From Isoetes taiwanensis (taxonomy: Eukaryota > Streptophyta > Lycopodiopsida > Isoetales > Isoetaceae), in the NCBI GenBank assembly GCA_021234155.1, contig JAJEKV010000048.1, positions 1,207,873 through 1,271,872 on the forward strand: a stretch of DNA of 64,000 nucleotides, written 5' to 3'. The first letter of the stretch is position 1. Each line of letters begins with the position of its first letter. A program made the translations under genes and the position numbers. Under the pieces are notes generated by a model. That model saw only the letters and a list, made by a program, of their open reading frames with translations, was not told the DNA's origin and ran no database searches. Below are positions 56,378 to 64,000 of the stretch, piece by piece.

Positions 56378-56884
56378 TTAAACAAAATAAAAACTACAAC
56401 TTGTATTACCATATTTCTGTCTCTTAGACTCCACGGTTTTAGAATATGATGAAGCCAATCGTGGTTCAGTGATGCCTGAATCTTGTATAGGTTTTAGTGT
56501 TTTTCTAGTCCCACTATCTTCTTCGATGGTTATATTATCTTCTTCTAGCATTGAAGACCTCTTTTTTGAAGCATGCTTATAAAAACTCAACCAATCTATA
56601 TCCTTACCTTTAACATCATGCAAAAACCATGCTACAGCCATAACTTGACTAACCTGCCCATTTTGAACATGACTCCTTTCCTTATAGATTGCCCTATAAA
56701 TGCTCAGAAAAGCCTCTTTCTTTTCTTTTTTCAGAGCCCTCAATCTATAGGATTGTTTATTCTCCACCTTTGTCCCCAATACTTGCATCTCTAATGGATC
56801 CACAAACTTTTCCTCATGCTTTAACAAATCTCTGTATGATAATCCACTATCATTCAAAACATTTTTTTCCATTTCTACAACCAT
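56378..56884 (-). CDS. First exon of transposon cargo gene
   Basis: Frame begins MVVEMEKNVLNDSGLSYRDL and contains KHEEKFVDPLEMQVLGTKVE, a basic segment RALKKEKKEAFLSIYRAIYK, and VSQVMAVAWFLHDVKGKDID. I recognise no family. It sits upstream of the coiled-coil and RING-like exons in the same direction. Near 56.9-57.25 kb a short motif, ctatgatccacaag, recurs several times upstream of it. Confidence 0.45.
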   Translation of the reverse strand: MVVEMEKNVLNDSGLSYRDLLKHEEKFVDPLEMQVLGTKVENKQSYRLRALKKEKKEAFLSIYRAIYKERSHVQNGQVSQVMAVAWFLHDVKGKDIDWLSFYKHASKKRSSMLEEDNITIEEDSGTRKTLKPIQDSGITEPRLASSYSKTVESKRQKYGNTSCSFYFV

Positions 56885-56929
56885 GAAATTTAGGAGACCA
56901 AGGATTGAACCAACTCCACAAGGTCAAAA

Positions 56930-57240
56930 ATCAATCAAAATTGGCACTACATACAACAAAAGCTTTGCCACAAGCTCTAGCTATGATCCGACAATCTTTG
57001 TGCTATGATCCACAAGCTATGATCCACAAGATCGGGTTAGGCTTCCATAATCTCTATTTAGGTCTTTTCACAAGGTCAAAAATCAATGGAAACAAAATCG
57101 GCATCAGATATAGCAAAAGCTTTTCCCAAAAGCTTTTCCCATGATTTGGCAAGCTATGATCCGCCAATCTGTTTGGTGGCTATGATCCACAAGATCTGTT
57201 TGGCTATGATCCACAAGCTACGATCCACAAGATCCGCTAT
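56930..57240. repeat. Short dispersed motif (ctatgatcc.caag)
   Basis: ctatgatccacaag or close variants occur about six times, and cacaaggtcaaaaatcaat occurs twice (56918 and 57070). Probably subterminal repeats of the DNA transposon, which often bind transposase. Confidence 0.65.
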
Positions 57241-57486
57241 TCTTCACGGTCTCTATTTAGGTCTTTTGGTGTTTTTGGTTATTTTTTGGCGGTCCACTTT
57301 TTGGTCTCCGTGGCATTTGGCTTGTGTGGCAAATTCAAAAGATCCTATTCTCGAGAAAGATATCATGCCAAAGAGAGGGAATTTTATTTTTGCACTATCA
57401 TAAATGCTAAATGATTTGAATTTTTGTGTGTACAAACCACAATCTTGAACTATGTTTTGGACTATTTTTGTGGTGCAAAAATGAGC

Positions 57487-58365
57487 AGAATTGAGACACC
57501 ATACCATGAATCCATCCAGGGTGATGACAGACGAGCCCCGCCTAAGAAGAGGAGGACCTTGGTCGGCGTCGTCATCGGCGAACGAACCGAAGGCGACCAA
57601 CCTCCATCCTCGTTTGAAAATTCCGGTGATATGCAGAACTTCTTGGAGGAAGTACTTCTAGGAACTGGAGAATCCTCGCAGAAGCAGCAGAACCCTCATC
57701 CTGAGACAGATGAACCCCAAGAGGAGGACCAAACCCCAGCCCAGGACCCGGCAGAAACACGCGTTGAACTACCCCCGCCGTTACCTCCACCGTTTTCAGA
57801 ATGGCAAGAGGCAAGGAAGCTAGATGCAGAAAAAGCAGCCGCAAAGAAGGCGAACAAAACGGCCAGGGACTCGTACACCTTAGGGCCCGAGAGGAGATAC
57901 AAGAAAGAGCTAGCAGATTACACAGTATACAAGAAGATGCACACCGAGTACAGTGCCTACTACGAGGCACACAGGGTAAAGTATATCGAAGGAGGGCAGC
58001 CAACACGAGAGATATTCCAGCTGAAACCTCCACCAGAGCTTCCGGACCCCCCGAAGAAACCTATGAAAAGATCCCAAGACTCCCCATTTGCGAGAGCCCT
58101 GCGAGAAATCCGACACTTCCAACGGAGTTACGGATTTCTGATTCCCAGAGCTGCATTCCAGAGATTCGTCCGGGAGATTTTATGGGACTTTGACCCCAAC
58201 AAGCGAGTAACTAACGATATGTTACTCGCTTTACAAGAAGCAGCAGAGATGGAAGTCGTGCAACACTTCGAAGATTCACTGGCATGCACGCTCCATGCAA
58301 AAAGAGTCACGCTTCAACCAAAGGACATGAGACTGGCCAAATACATCAAGAGGACAGATAAATAG
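57487..58365 (+). CDS. Histone H3-like protein, linker and H3 histone fold
   Basis: Continuation of the H3-like gene after the DNA transposon. The first 200 residues form a low-complexity linker: DDRRAPPKKRRTL (NLS-like), acidic and proline-rich parts, then KKELADYTVYKKMHTEYSAY. From 58096 the H3 fold is unmistakable: ALREIRHFQRS (H3: ALREIRKYQKS), FQRFVREILWDF (H3: FQRLVREIAQDF), ALQEAAE, FED, then LHAKRVTLQPKDMRLA (H3: IHAKRVTIMPKDIQLA). Loop 1 has the same length as in H3, so no CENH3-type insertion. The H113 and D123 equivalents used in H3-H3 contacts are kept; K56 is R. The whole protein would be about 403 residues. An AATAAA follows at 58421. Nuclear role inferred. Confidence 0.93.
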   Translation, partial: RIETPYHESIQGDDRRAPPKKRRTLVGVVIGERTEGDQPPSSFENSGDMQNFLEEVLLGTGESSQKQQNPHPETDEPQEEDQTPAQDPAETRVELPPPLPPPFSEWQEARKLDAEKAAAKKANKTARDSYTLGPERRYKKELADYTVYKKMHTEYSAYYEAHRVKYIEGGQPTREIFQLKPPPELPDPPKKPMKRSQDSPFARALREIRHFQRSYGFLIPRAAFQRFVREILWDFDPNKRVTNDMLLALQEAAEMEVVQHFEDSLACTLHAKRVTLQPKDMRLAKYIKRTDK

Positions 58366-58420
58366 AACAGAAGCTACTTTTTGTAACTAACAGGCTTATA
58401 TGTAGAGTATGAAAATTTTG

Positions 58421-58426
58421 AATAAA
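58421..58426 (+). terminator. Poly(A) signal after the H3-like gene
   Basis: AATAAA 56 bp after the stop codon, in a T/A-rich context with TGTGTA soon after. It suggests a separate transcript end. Confidence 0.5.
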
Positions 58427-58503
58427 AAGGATATATAGTTGTGTAAAACGTGCATTGGATTAAGTATAGTAGTAGTTAAGGAGCATATGTGAAATTTTGG
58501 CCA

Positions 58504-58575
58504 ACACCTCTAAGGGTGCGCCAGGGCATAGTTAGGTCTGGACCTAACACCCTCCTCGCGCACGCTTAGAGGGGT
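58504..58575. repeat. Double-hairpin repeat, copy D
   Basis: Nearly identical to copies B and C, 7.8 kb away. Outer arms acacctctaagggtgcgcc / cgcgcacgcttagaggggt; inner GTTAGGTC-TG-GACCTAAC. Confidence 0.92.
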
Positions 58576-58714
58576 CCAGCCAACTGGGCCCTGATCACCC
58601 ACTTACCTGCTCCAAATGAAGTAAATAAGCAAAGAAACTTGCAGTTCAGAAGAAAATAAGCAGGAATTCACATCTTTAAACTTGTTTTGGCATCCATTAG
58701 ACATAAAAGGACCA

Positions 58715-58786
58715 ACACCTCCAAGGGTGCACCAGCAGCTACTTAGGTCCCAACCTAACACCCTCCTCGCGCACGCTTAGAGGGGT
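58715..58786. repeat. Double-hairpin repeat, copy E
   Basis: Starts 211 bp after copy D. The left half is more diverged (cttaggtcccaacctaac), but the outer arms are kept. Confidence 0.88.
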
Positions 58787-58967
58787 CCGACCTTTCAAGG
58801 TCCATAACTTGTGTTAGACATACCCAAATCGGCCAAAATTTGTTGCATTAGAACCCTAAAACTGTATACAATCCATTTCTAGCTCCAAATTAACCTAGAA
58901 ACATCAAACTTCATCCCAAAATGCCAAAAGTTTTAGAAACCCTAAAAATTTTAGGGTACAAGATCTC

Positions 58968-58975
58968 TATAAATA
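58968..58975 (+). promoter_or_regulatory. TATA box of the H2A/H4-like frame
   Basis: CTCTATAAATACC, 119 bp upstream of the ATG at 59087. It is preceded by tagaaaccctaaaaatttta, much like the ccctaaaaattaaaccc before the H3-like TATA, and followed by aaggcgatcttc. Confidence 0.65.
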
Positions 58976-59086
58976 CCCTCATAACCCCTAAACCACACTC
59001 ATAAAGTTGCTCCTGTGCCCAAGGCGATCTTCCAGCATCCTTAGGCGCTTCCAGTTCCGTTCGACATCGACAGCACGCTTCCCCTC

Positions 59087-59602
59087 ATGGCTACATCTTC
59101 CTTCATCAGCTGGTACAGCGCCTCTCCCCACATTGCTCAGGTAGATGTTAACCTAGTATTCCAACTTTTCCAGAAAGAATTTGACTTGTCGGCAACCCTG
59201 AATTCAAACCCATTCTACCAACAAGTTCTGCAAGAATTCCAAGAGAAAGTAGCTCCTAGCTTGCAAGAAATACCCCCATGCATAGGGTACTTTGTACCAA
59301 AGACTGTATTGCAAACAGCACTTAGTCATATACCCAACATTGCGAAATTGCTGCAGAATAGAACCGAGCGCCTACCCAACTACATGACCTTGAGCAGTAA
59401 CAGAAAGAGATTTTTCTCCTACAACACAGCCTTAGCACTATATTTATTCTATAGGGCCCAAACCGTGGTAGGTGAACCATCAATCCAGCCACTAGAGGTC
59501 ACACCCTTGGACTCAGCAGCAGACGAACAACTACTGCTTGAGTACGAGCAGTCCGTAGCAGAATCATCCGAAGAAGGTGAGGACTCAGAAGAGGAAAGTT
59601 AA
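59087..59602 (+). CDS. Histone H2A-like (tentative) protein
   Basis: 171 codons. Residues 19-90 align with the H2A fold at family spacing: VNLVFQLFQKEFDLSATLNS followed by NPFYQQVLQEF for H2A VGRIARFL..APVYLAAVLEY (24 positions from V to Y, no gap); then YFVPKTVLQTALSHIPNIAK followed by LL for H2A RIVPRHIQLAVRNDEELxKLL; then RLPNY for the docking-domain VLPNI. Identity is low, so this is a remote match. The tail is acidic (AESSEEGEDSEEES). It stops at TAA 59600-59602, and the same frame continues as the next entry after six bases, so the two were probably one protein. ATG chosen for the TATA box at 58968. Role unknown. Confidence 0.55.
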   Translation: MATSSFISWYSASPHIAQVDVNLVFQLFQKEFDLSATLNSNPFYQQVLQEFQEKVAPSLQEIPPCIGYFVPKTVLQTALSHIPNIAKLLQNRTERLPNYMTLSSNRKRFFSYNTALALYLFYRAQTVVGEPSIQPLEVTPLDSAADEQLLLEYEQSVAESSEEGEDSEEES

Positions 59603-59608
59603 GAGGAA

Positions 59609-60607
59609 ATGGAAGTGGACCCAGAGGAAGAACGCCGAGAAGCAGAACAAGATGTTAGCCGTTTCGAAGCTGACAGGAGCACACCGAGGATAGCACAACC
59701 AATCGGGCTGGGAATAACAAGTCTAGCACCGATCATAGTCGAAGGGCAGGAATATTTGTTCCTAAACGATATTAAAAATCTTCCCGAATGCAGGGACAGA
59801 GGCTATCGCGTCGACGAACTCCTTCACCTTCTACGGCAGCCGCCGGACTTAGAGGATTTCATCGACCAAGAAACAGATGACTTTCCAGTTCAAGTAAGGG
59901 AAGCAGCCACATACACAGGACACAACATGTCAGATATCGAAGCCTATAGCACTATCAGAGGCATGATGACGGAAGAACAACTCCCTACAGAGGAGGAGTT
60001 TGTGGCACTCCAAGAGCAGATGGGAATAAGGGGGAAGACAACAAGAGCACTTCAACCAGAATCTTCTTCACAAGAACCATTACCAACATTCCTAGGGAGA
60101 GCCACGAACTTAACAAGTGTACAAACGCTCTTCCATGATTACGAAGAATTAGTTCATGTATCGGTCGATCAGTATGCATCAAGGCACAGGTCTACCTCAG
60201 GAGTACGGGGAGGAGTACCCGCAGCAGCACTTAAATACTATCTCCCGCTCCTAACAGACGGTAGGATAATAGTATTTCATAAGCTTTTCAGCCCACGTGG
60301 AGAAGAAGCCGTGCAGATGCTGATAGCACTATCAGATTTTGGCATGCACGCACGGCTATCAGAAAAAGTCGACCATGTAATTTTGGTGAAGCGGAGGACA
60401 GCCTTGAGCATTTTCGACTTCGCGGTACCCCACCTTCGACAAGGTAGGTTGGCAGTAATAGCAGCTCATACCTCCGATAGACGAGTGGAAGAGCTAGCCT
60501 TAGCTATCCAAGGGGGATCATCAAGGGATGTACTCCGGAACTTGGGACGTACAGTGGGTACAGCCCAAGTGAAGAAATTCCTTGAGGATCACCCATCCCA
60601 TCAGTAA
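59609..60607 (+). CDS. H4-like (tentative) protein, continuation of the H2A-like frame
   Basis: 332 codons in the same frame as the preceding ORF, with GAG GAA between the TAA and this ATG. The acidic start (MEVDPEEERREAEQDVSRFE) continues the acidic tail of the ORF before. The middle has no recognised domain. Residues about 200-290 contain RGGVPAAALKYYLPLL, EEAVQMLIALSDFGMHARLS and then VKRRTALSIFDFAVPHLRQG followed by R. This resembles H4 RGGVKRISGLIYEE, the alpha-2 helix, and RRKTVTAMDVVYALKRQGR, with an insertion of about 13 residues after the first helix. The match is weaker than the H2A one. AATAAA follows at 60664. No H2B-like part is seen. Confidence 0.5.
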   Translation: MEVDPEEERREAEQDVSRFEADRSTPRIAQPIGLGITSLAPIIVEGQEYLFLNDIKNLPECRDRGYRVDELLHLLRQPPDLEDFIDQETDDFPVQVREAATYTGHNMSDIEAYSTIRGMMTEEQLPTEEEFVALQEQMGIRGKTTRALQPESSSQEPLPTFLGRATNLTSVQTLFHDYEELVHVSVDQYASRHRSTSGVRGGVPAAALKYYLPLLTDGRIIVFHKLFSPRGEEAVQMLIALSDFGMHARLSEKVDHVILVKRRTALSIFDFAVPHLRQGRLAVIAAHTSDRRVEELALAIQGGSSRDVLRNLGRTVGTAQVKKFLEDHPSHQ

Positions 60608-60663
60608 ATCAATGTAATGGAAATCATGACTATTGTATTAAGTTAATATATCGGCTATATATT

Positions 60664-60669
60664 AATAAA
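60664..60669 (+). terminator. Poly(A) signal after the H2A/H4-like frame
   Basis: AATAAA 57 bp after the stop, nearly the same distance as after the H3-like gene. Confidence 0.5.
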
Positions 60670-60747
60670 AGTATAAGATCTTTTGAATTGCATTTTGAAT
60701 GTCTTTTTGATATCTTTGCCCTAACAATCATATCATTCAAACTCTTA

Positions 60748-63700
60748 ATGCAACCAACAAAAGAACTCACGATAAATGGTGCCAATGCAATATGTGCAGC
60801 TAGAACAGCCAGGAATATCGAAATTGAATTCCAAGCCCAAGGCGAGCACACACCATCGGGACAATTCCAGCCTCGGAATCTCTTCGAAGAGTACTATGCA
60901 CCGACACCGGAGGAGGAAATCTCGCAGATGAGGTCAGATCTGCAAGAAATAAAAGCCATGTTAGCCGGCAGAGGAAATAACATGCAGGACTAGAACGTGC
61001 AACCCCCAGAGGCCCGTTCTCAACACAAGGGAAAGGAAAGAAAGAGGAGCCGACGCAGATCTTCCAGCTCCAGCTCTTCAGACAGCTCCGACTCAAGCTC
61101 TGAGTCTGAGAAAGAAACAGAAAGGACCGCCCAAAGGGAAGAAAGAATAAGGGCAAGGCAGCCAAGCCAATCCGACTACCAGAAAAAGGTCGACTCGGCC
61201 TTGAGTAATGTTTGGAAAGCCCGCAAGCTGGAACAGTTTTCCGGCGAAAACAGATCAGGACTGGAAGCCGAAGCATGGCTAGACGAGATGAGCGAATATG
61301 GAAATGCTTACGGTATGAAGGATAAGGATAAGGGCAGAGTAGCCACCGCTAATCTGAAAGGGGCAACCCGCATTTGGTGGAGGGGCTATGCCAAAGCCCA
61401 CGGGATGAGCAGGGACAAGTGCAGGTTCACAAAGTTCGCAAAGGCTTTCAAACAACACTATGTGCCCAGAGAGCACAAGTGCCATCAGATGCAAGCCTTC
61501 CACAGGTTGCAACAGGGAAACAAATCCGTACAGAAATATACGGAGGAGTTCATGAGGTTGAGGCTTTATGTGCCAAAACTCAGTGAGAGAAGAGCAGTGG
61601 AAGGCTATGTGGAGGGCCTGAATGAAGAACTACGAAAATTAGTCAGGGCCCTGAACCCGCGCTCAGTATCGGAGGCCGAAGCAAAGGCCATAAGCTTACA
61701 AGGAACGGGACCCCAGAATAGTGAACCCAAGCAGTGGTATGACAAAGGAAAAGGGTATGGAGGCCAGAGCCCGAGAGCAACCAGTCTGTCACCTGCCAAG
61801 ACGCCATACTCGGGAAACCAATGGAAGCAGCCAGAGAAAAAGCACGTCAGCTTTAAAGATAAAGGACAAGGGGGAGGCTCAAACTACTCAAAGACAGTCA
61901 AGCAGTTCCTCAACTCCATTCCGAAGGAAAAGCGGCAAGAATGCATAGAAAAGCAGTTGTGTTTCCGGTGCTTCCAGCCGGGGCATAGAACACACAACTG
62001 CCCGTTCGTGATGAATGCAGCACTTGCAGAGATGGGAGGTTGGGAGACCCCGCCAAAAGAAGAGGAGGACGAAGGACGCGACTTTATCCATGGTGAGTGT
62101 CATATCTTTGCCGCCATAGATACAGAAAGCGCAGAGAGCCAGTACCAAGTAATATCCACAATTGGTAAGATAGCCGCAAAATCTTTTATAGTCCTCATAG
62201 ACTGTGGCAGTTCCCACAACTTTGCGTCACCAAGGATGGCCGAAATGCTAAAGTTGAAAACAGTGAAGTCTAAGCCCAGGCCAGTAGTGTTAGCTAGCGG
62301 AGCCATCAGGCACACTGCCGGCAAGAGGGTGAATTTCAATATAGACTTACCTGGCATCAATATTGAAATGGGGGCAGAGATCATGAACATCGGAAAATAT
62401 GACCTCATCATAGGTATGGAATACCTCCACCCGGCAAAAGCACAAATAGATTGTGGGGAGCGAAAGGTGAAGCTCACGGCGCCCAACGGAAAAATTATAG
62501 AGATCTCAGGTAAGGAAGTAACACCTATAATGCAATGCATGTCAAGTAAGAAGTTACTTAGATGCATGAAAAGGCAGCAAGTTGCATACATCTTCAAATT
62601 AGAACTTGCCGAAGAAGAGGCACCAGAGGAGAAAGAAGATAAATCAGTAAGCAAGCTACCCAAGCAGGTAGCCAAGCTAATAAAGGAGTTCCATGACTTG
62701 TTTCCCGATGAAATCAAGGAGCTTCCGCCATATAGAGGAGTGGAGTGCGAAATTGCACTCGAACCAGGCACCAAGCCCACAAGTAAGGCACCGTATAGAA
62801 TGACGGCCCACGAACTATCAGAATTGAAGAAGCAGTTGCAAGAGCTATTAGACCTAGGGTTCATAAGGCCTAGTGTCTCTCCGTTCGGAGCCCCCATCTT
62901 ATTTGTCAAGAAGAAGGATGGAAGCTTGAGGATGTGTATTGATTACCGTCAACTAAACAAACACACCATCAAGAACAAGTATGCCTTACCCAGAACGGAT
63001 GATCTGATGGATCAGCTACAAGGTGCCAGGGTCTTCTCCAAAATAGACTTAAGGTCCGGCTATCATCAAATCAGAATTAAGGAGGAAGATATCCACAAAA
63101 CGGCGTTCCGGACGAGATATGGCCACTATGAATTCACAGTGATGCCATTCGGCTTATCCAATGCCCCAGCAACGTTCATGAGACTCATGAACGATATCTT
63201 TCGGGAATTCCTCGACACATTTGTCATCGTATTCTTTGATGACATTTTGGTGTATAGCAAGTCCCTAGAGGAGCATATTCAGCATTTGAGAAGGGTACTT
63301 GAGAAGCTGAGAAGACATCAGCTTTATGCGAAGTTGTCAAAATGTCATTTCGCCACCGAAAGAGTAGAATACTTGGGGCATATCATATCAGCAGACGGCA
63401 TCTCCACCGATCCCGCAAAGATCCAAGCGGTGATTGAATGGCCGGCACCAAAGAACATACACGAGGTGAGAAGCTTTTTGGGCTTAGCAGGATATTATAG
63501 AAAGTTTGTCAAGAACTTTGCTAAGATAGCAGCACCTTTGACGGACCTCACCAAGGCAGAAAAAATAAAAGACTGGGTGGCACATTGGCAAAAGAAGGCT
63601 CAAGCAGGGTTCGAGAAGTTGAAGGAAGCCTTAACAACCGCCCCCGTCTTAACATTGCCAGATCCAGAGAAGGACAAGCTAGTTGCAACTGATGCTAGCA

Positions 63701-64000
63701 AGATTGCGATGGGAGCAGTCTTAATGCAAGAAGAAAGAGTCGTAGCATATGATTCACGGAAGATGAACGACGCAGAGACTCGCTACCCGACACATGATCA
63801 GGAGCTATTGGTAGTGGTAAGAGCTTTAAAGATCTGGAGACACTATCTATTGGGAAGGAAGTTCCAATTAGATACCGACCACCAGAGTCTACAATACATC
63901 TTCACGCAACCATTATTGAATTTGAGACAAAGGAGATGGATGGAGTTCATGGAAGAGTACGACTTCGAGATTGTGTACAAGCCAGGGAAACTCAATGTGG
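60748..64000 (+). CDS. Gag-Pol polyprotein (partial, one in-frame TAG)
   Basis: Starts at the first ATG ([20 protein letters not shown]). A TAG at 60991-60993 interrupts it, and the same frame is then open for over 1000 codons to the window end. Domains: Arg/Ser-rich stretch ([20 protein letters not shown]); gag core ([15 protein letters not shown].., [14 protein letters not shown].., [14 protein letters not shown]); zinc knuckle [14 protein letters not shown] at 61960-62001; protease [14 protein letters not shown] (DCG instead of DSG/DTG) at about 62190; RT with [57 protein letters not shown] and active site FFDDILVYS at about 63235; RNase H with [18 protein letters not shown] at about 63685. 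The integrase lies beyond 64000. The TAG may be read through or may be a mutation. Confidence 0.92.

Larger units (their letters stand above)
51317..57485 (-). mobile_element. DNA transposon inserted in the H3-like gene (6.2 kb)
   Basis: Ends CTCATTT..AAATGAG with CA repeated at both sides (51315-51316 and 57486-57487). Alternatively the target duplication is GCA with the right end one base shorter. Removing the element with one copy of the duplication restores the H3-like reading frame. It carries minus-strand genes: an FCP1/NIF-type phosphatase domain (51690-52340) and a RING-like plus coiled-coil gene (54866-56884), plus a nested foldback element. No transposase is recognised, so its superfamily is unknown. 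Confidence 0.65.
44734..64000 (+). mobile_element. Giant Ty3/gypsy element with histone-like genes, truncated by window end
   Basis: The 5' LTR runs 44734-50011 (TGTGACG..CGTCACA), followed by the tRNA-Met primer site at 50013. Internal order: three hairpin repeats, TATA, H3-like gene (split by a 6.2 kb DNA transposon), AATAAA, two hairpin repeats, TATA, H2A-like plus H4-like frame, AATAAA, then gag-protease-RT-RNase H open to the end. Integrase and 3' LTR lie beyond 64000. Without the two insertions the visible part is about 9.4 kb. Its RT and RNase H look chromovirus-like. Extra genes ahead of gag are unusual, and I know of no described retrotransposon with histone genes there. Confidence 0.9.

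Noticed and set aside
57900-58000. HMG-box-like segment in the H3-like linker (YKKELADYTVYKKMHTEY)
   Set aside because: Only the pattern of Tyr and Lys is similar. The HMG core residues and the preceding part of the box are missing.
59600-60750. An H2B-like domain to complete a histone set
   Set aside because: No segment of these frames shows the H2B helix pattern, so I do not claim one.
62100-62909. 269-codon open frame on the minus strand
   Set aside because: It lies wholly opposite the intact gag-pol frame with its protease and RT motifs, so it is a shadow.

Overview
This 64 kb window looks like intergenic DNA of a land plant with a large, transposon-packed nuclear genome. It is AT-rich and contains nested LTR retrotransposons primed by initiator tRNA-Met (the TGGTATC.. 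primer site recurs), plant-type Ty1/copia, Ty3/gypsy chromovirus and Tat-like lineages, Helitrons with a GC hairpin plus CTAG end, and DNA transposons carrying intron-split genes. I see no ordinary host gene and no tRNA or rRNA gene. A fern or gymnosperm would fit the composition, but this is a guess.

Layout. 0.4-2.2 kb: decayed Tat-like gypsy pol in which an RNase H lies before the RT. 4.7-7.0 kb: small gag-only copia element with two LTRs. 7.2-16.5 kb: decayed DNA transposon with a fragment of an FCP1/NIF-type phosphatase and a broken transposase-like gene on the minus strand. That gene is cut exactly in two by a 4.7 kb Helitron (10559-15238). 17.4-22.6 kb: near-complete copia element, minus strand, 5-bp target duplication. 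23.6-36.1 kb: a LINE-ORF1-only retroposon with poly(A) tail and 11-bp target duplication, split by a 9.9 kb chromovirus (25685-35537, 5-bp duplication). 36.6-41.7 kb: a second Helitron of the same family. 44.2-44.7 kb: a second piece of the LINE ORF1, cut by the next element.

44734 to beyond the window end: a giant Ty3/gypsy element and the highlight of the window. It has a TG..CA LTR (about 1.6 kb, inflated to 5.3 kb by a 3.7 kb insertion with 25-bp inverted ends), a tRNA-Met primer site, and then, upstream of gag-pol, extra genes with their own signals. The first encodes a long histone-H3-like protein: the exact first ten residues of H3 (MARTKQTARK), a linker of roughly 300 residues, and a well-conserved H3 histone fold. 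A 6.2 kb DNA transposon has split this gene (51317-57485), and removing it restores the frame. The next two reading frames, in one frame separated by a TAA, resemble H2A and, more weakly, H4. Each gene set is preceded by two or three copies of a roughly 72-nt double hairpin spaced 211-214 bp apart and by a TATA box about 110-120 bp before the ATG, and each is followed by AATAAA. An open gag-protease-RT-RNase H frame then runs off the window.

The proposal is that this retroelement carries a cluster of histone-like genes, possibly for packaging its nucleic acid or for acting on host chromatin. The H3 similarity is read directly from the sequence. The H2A and H4 similarities are tentative. All functions are inference.
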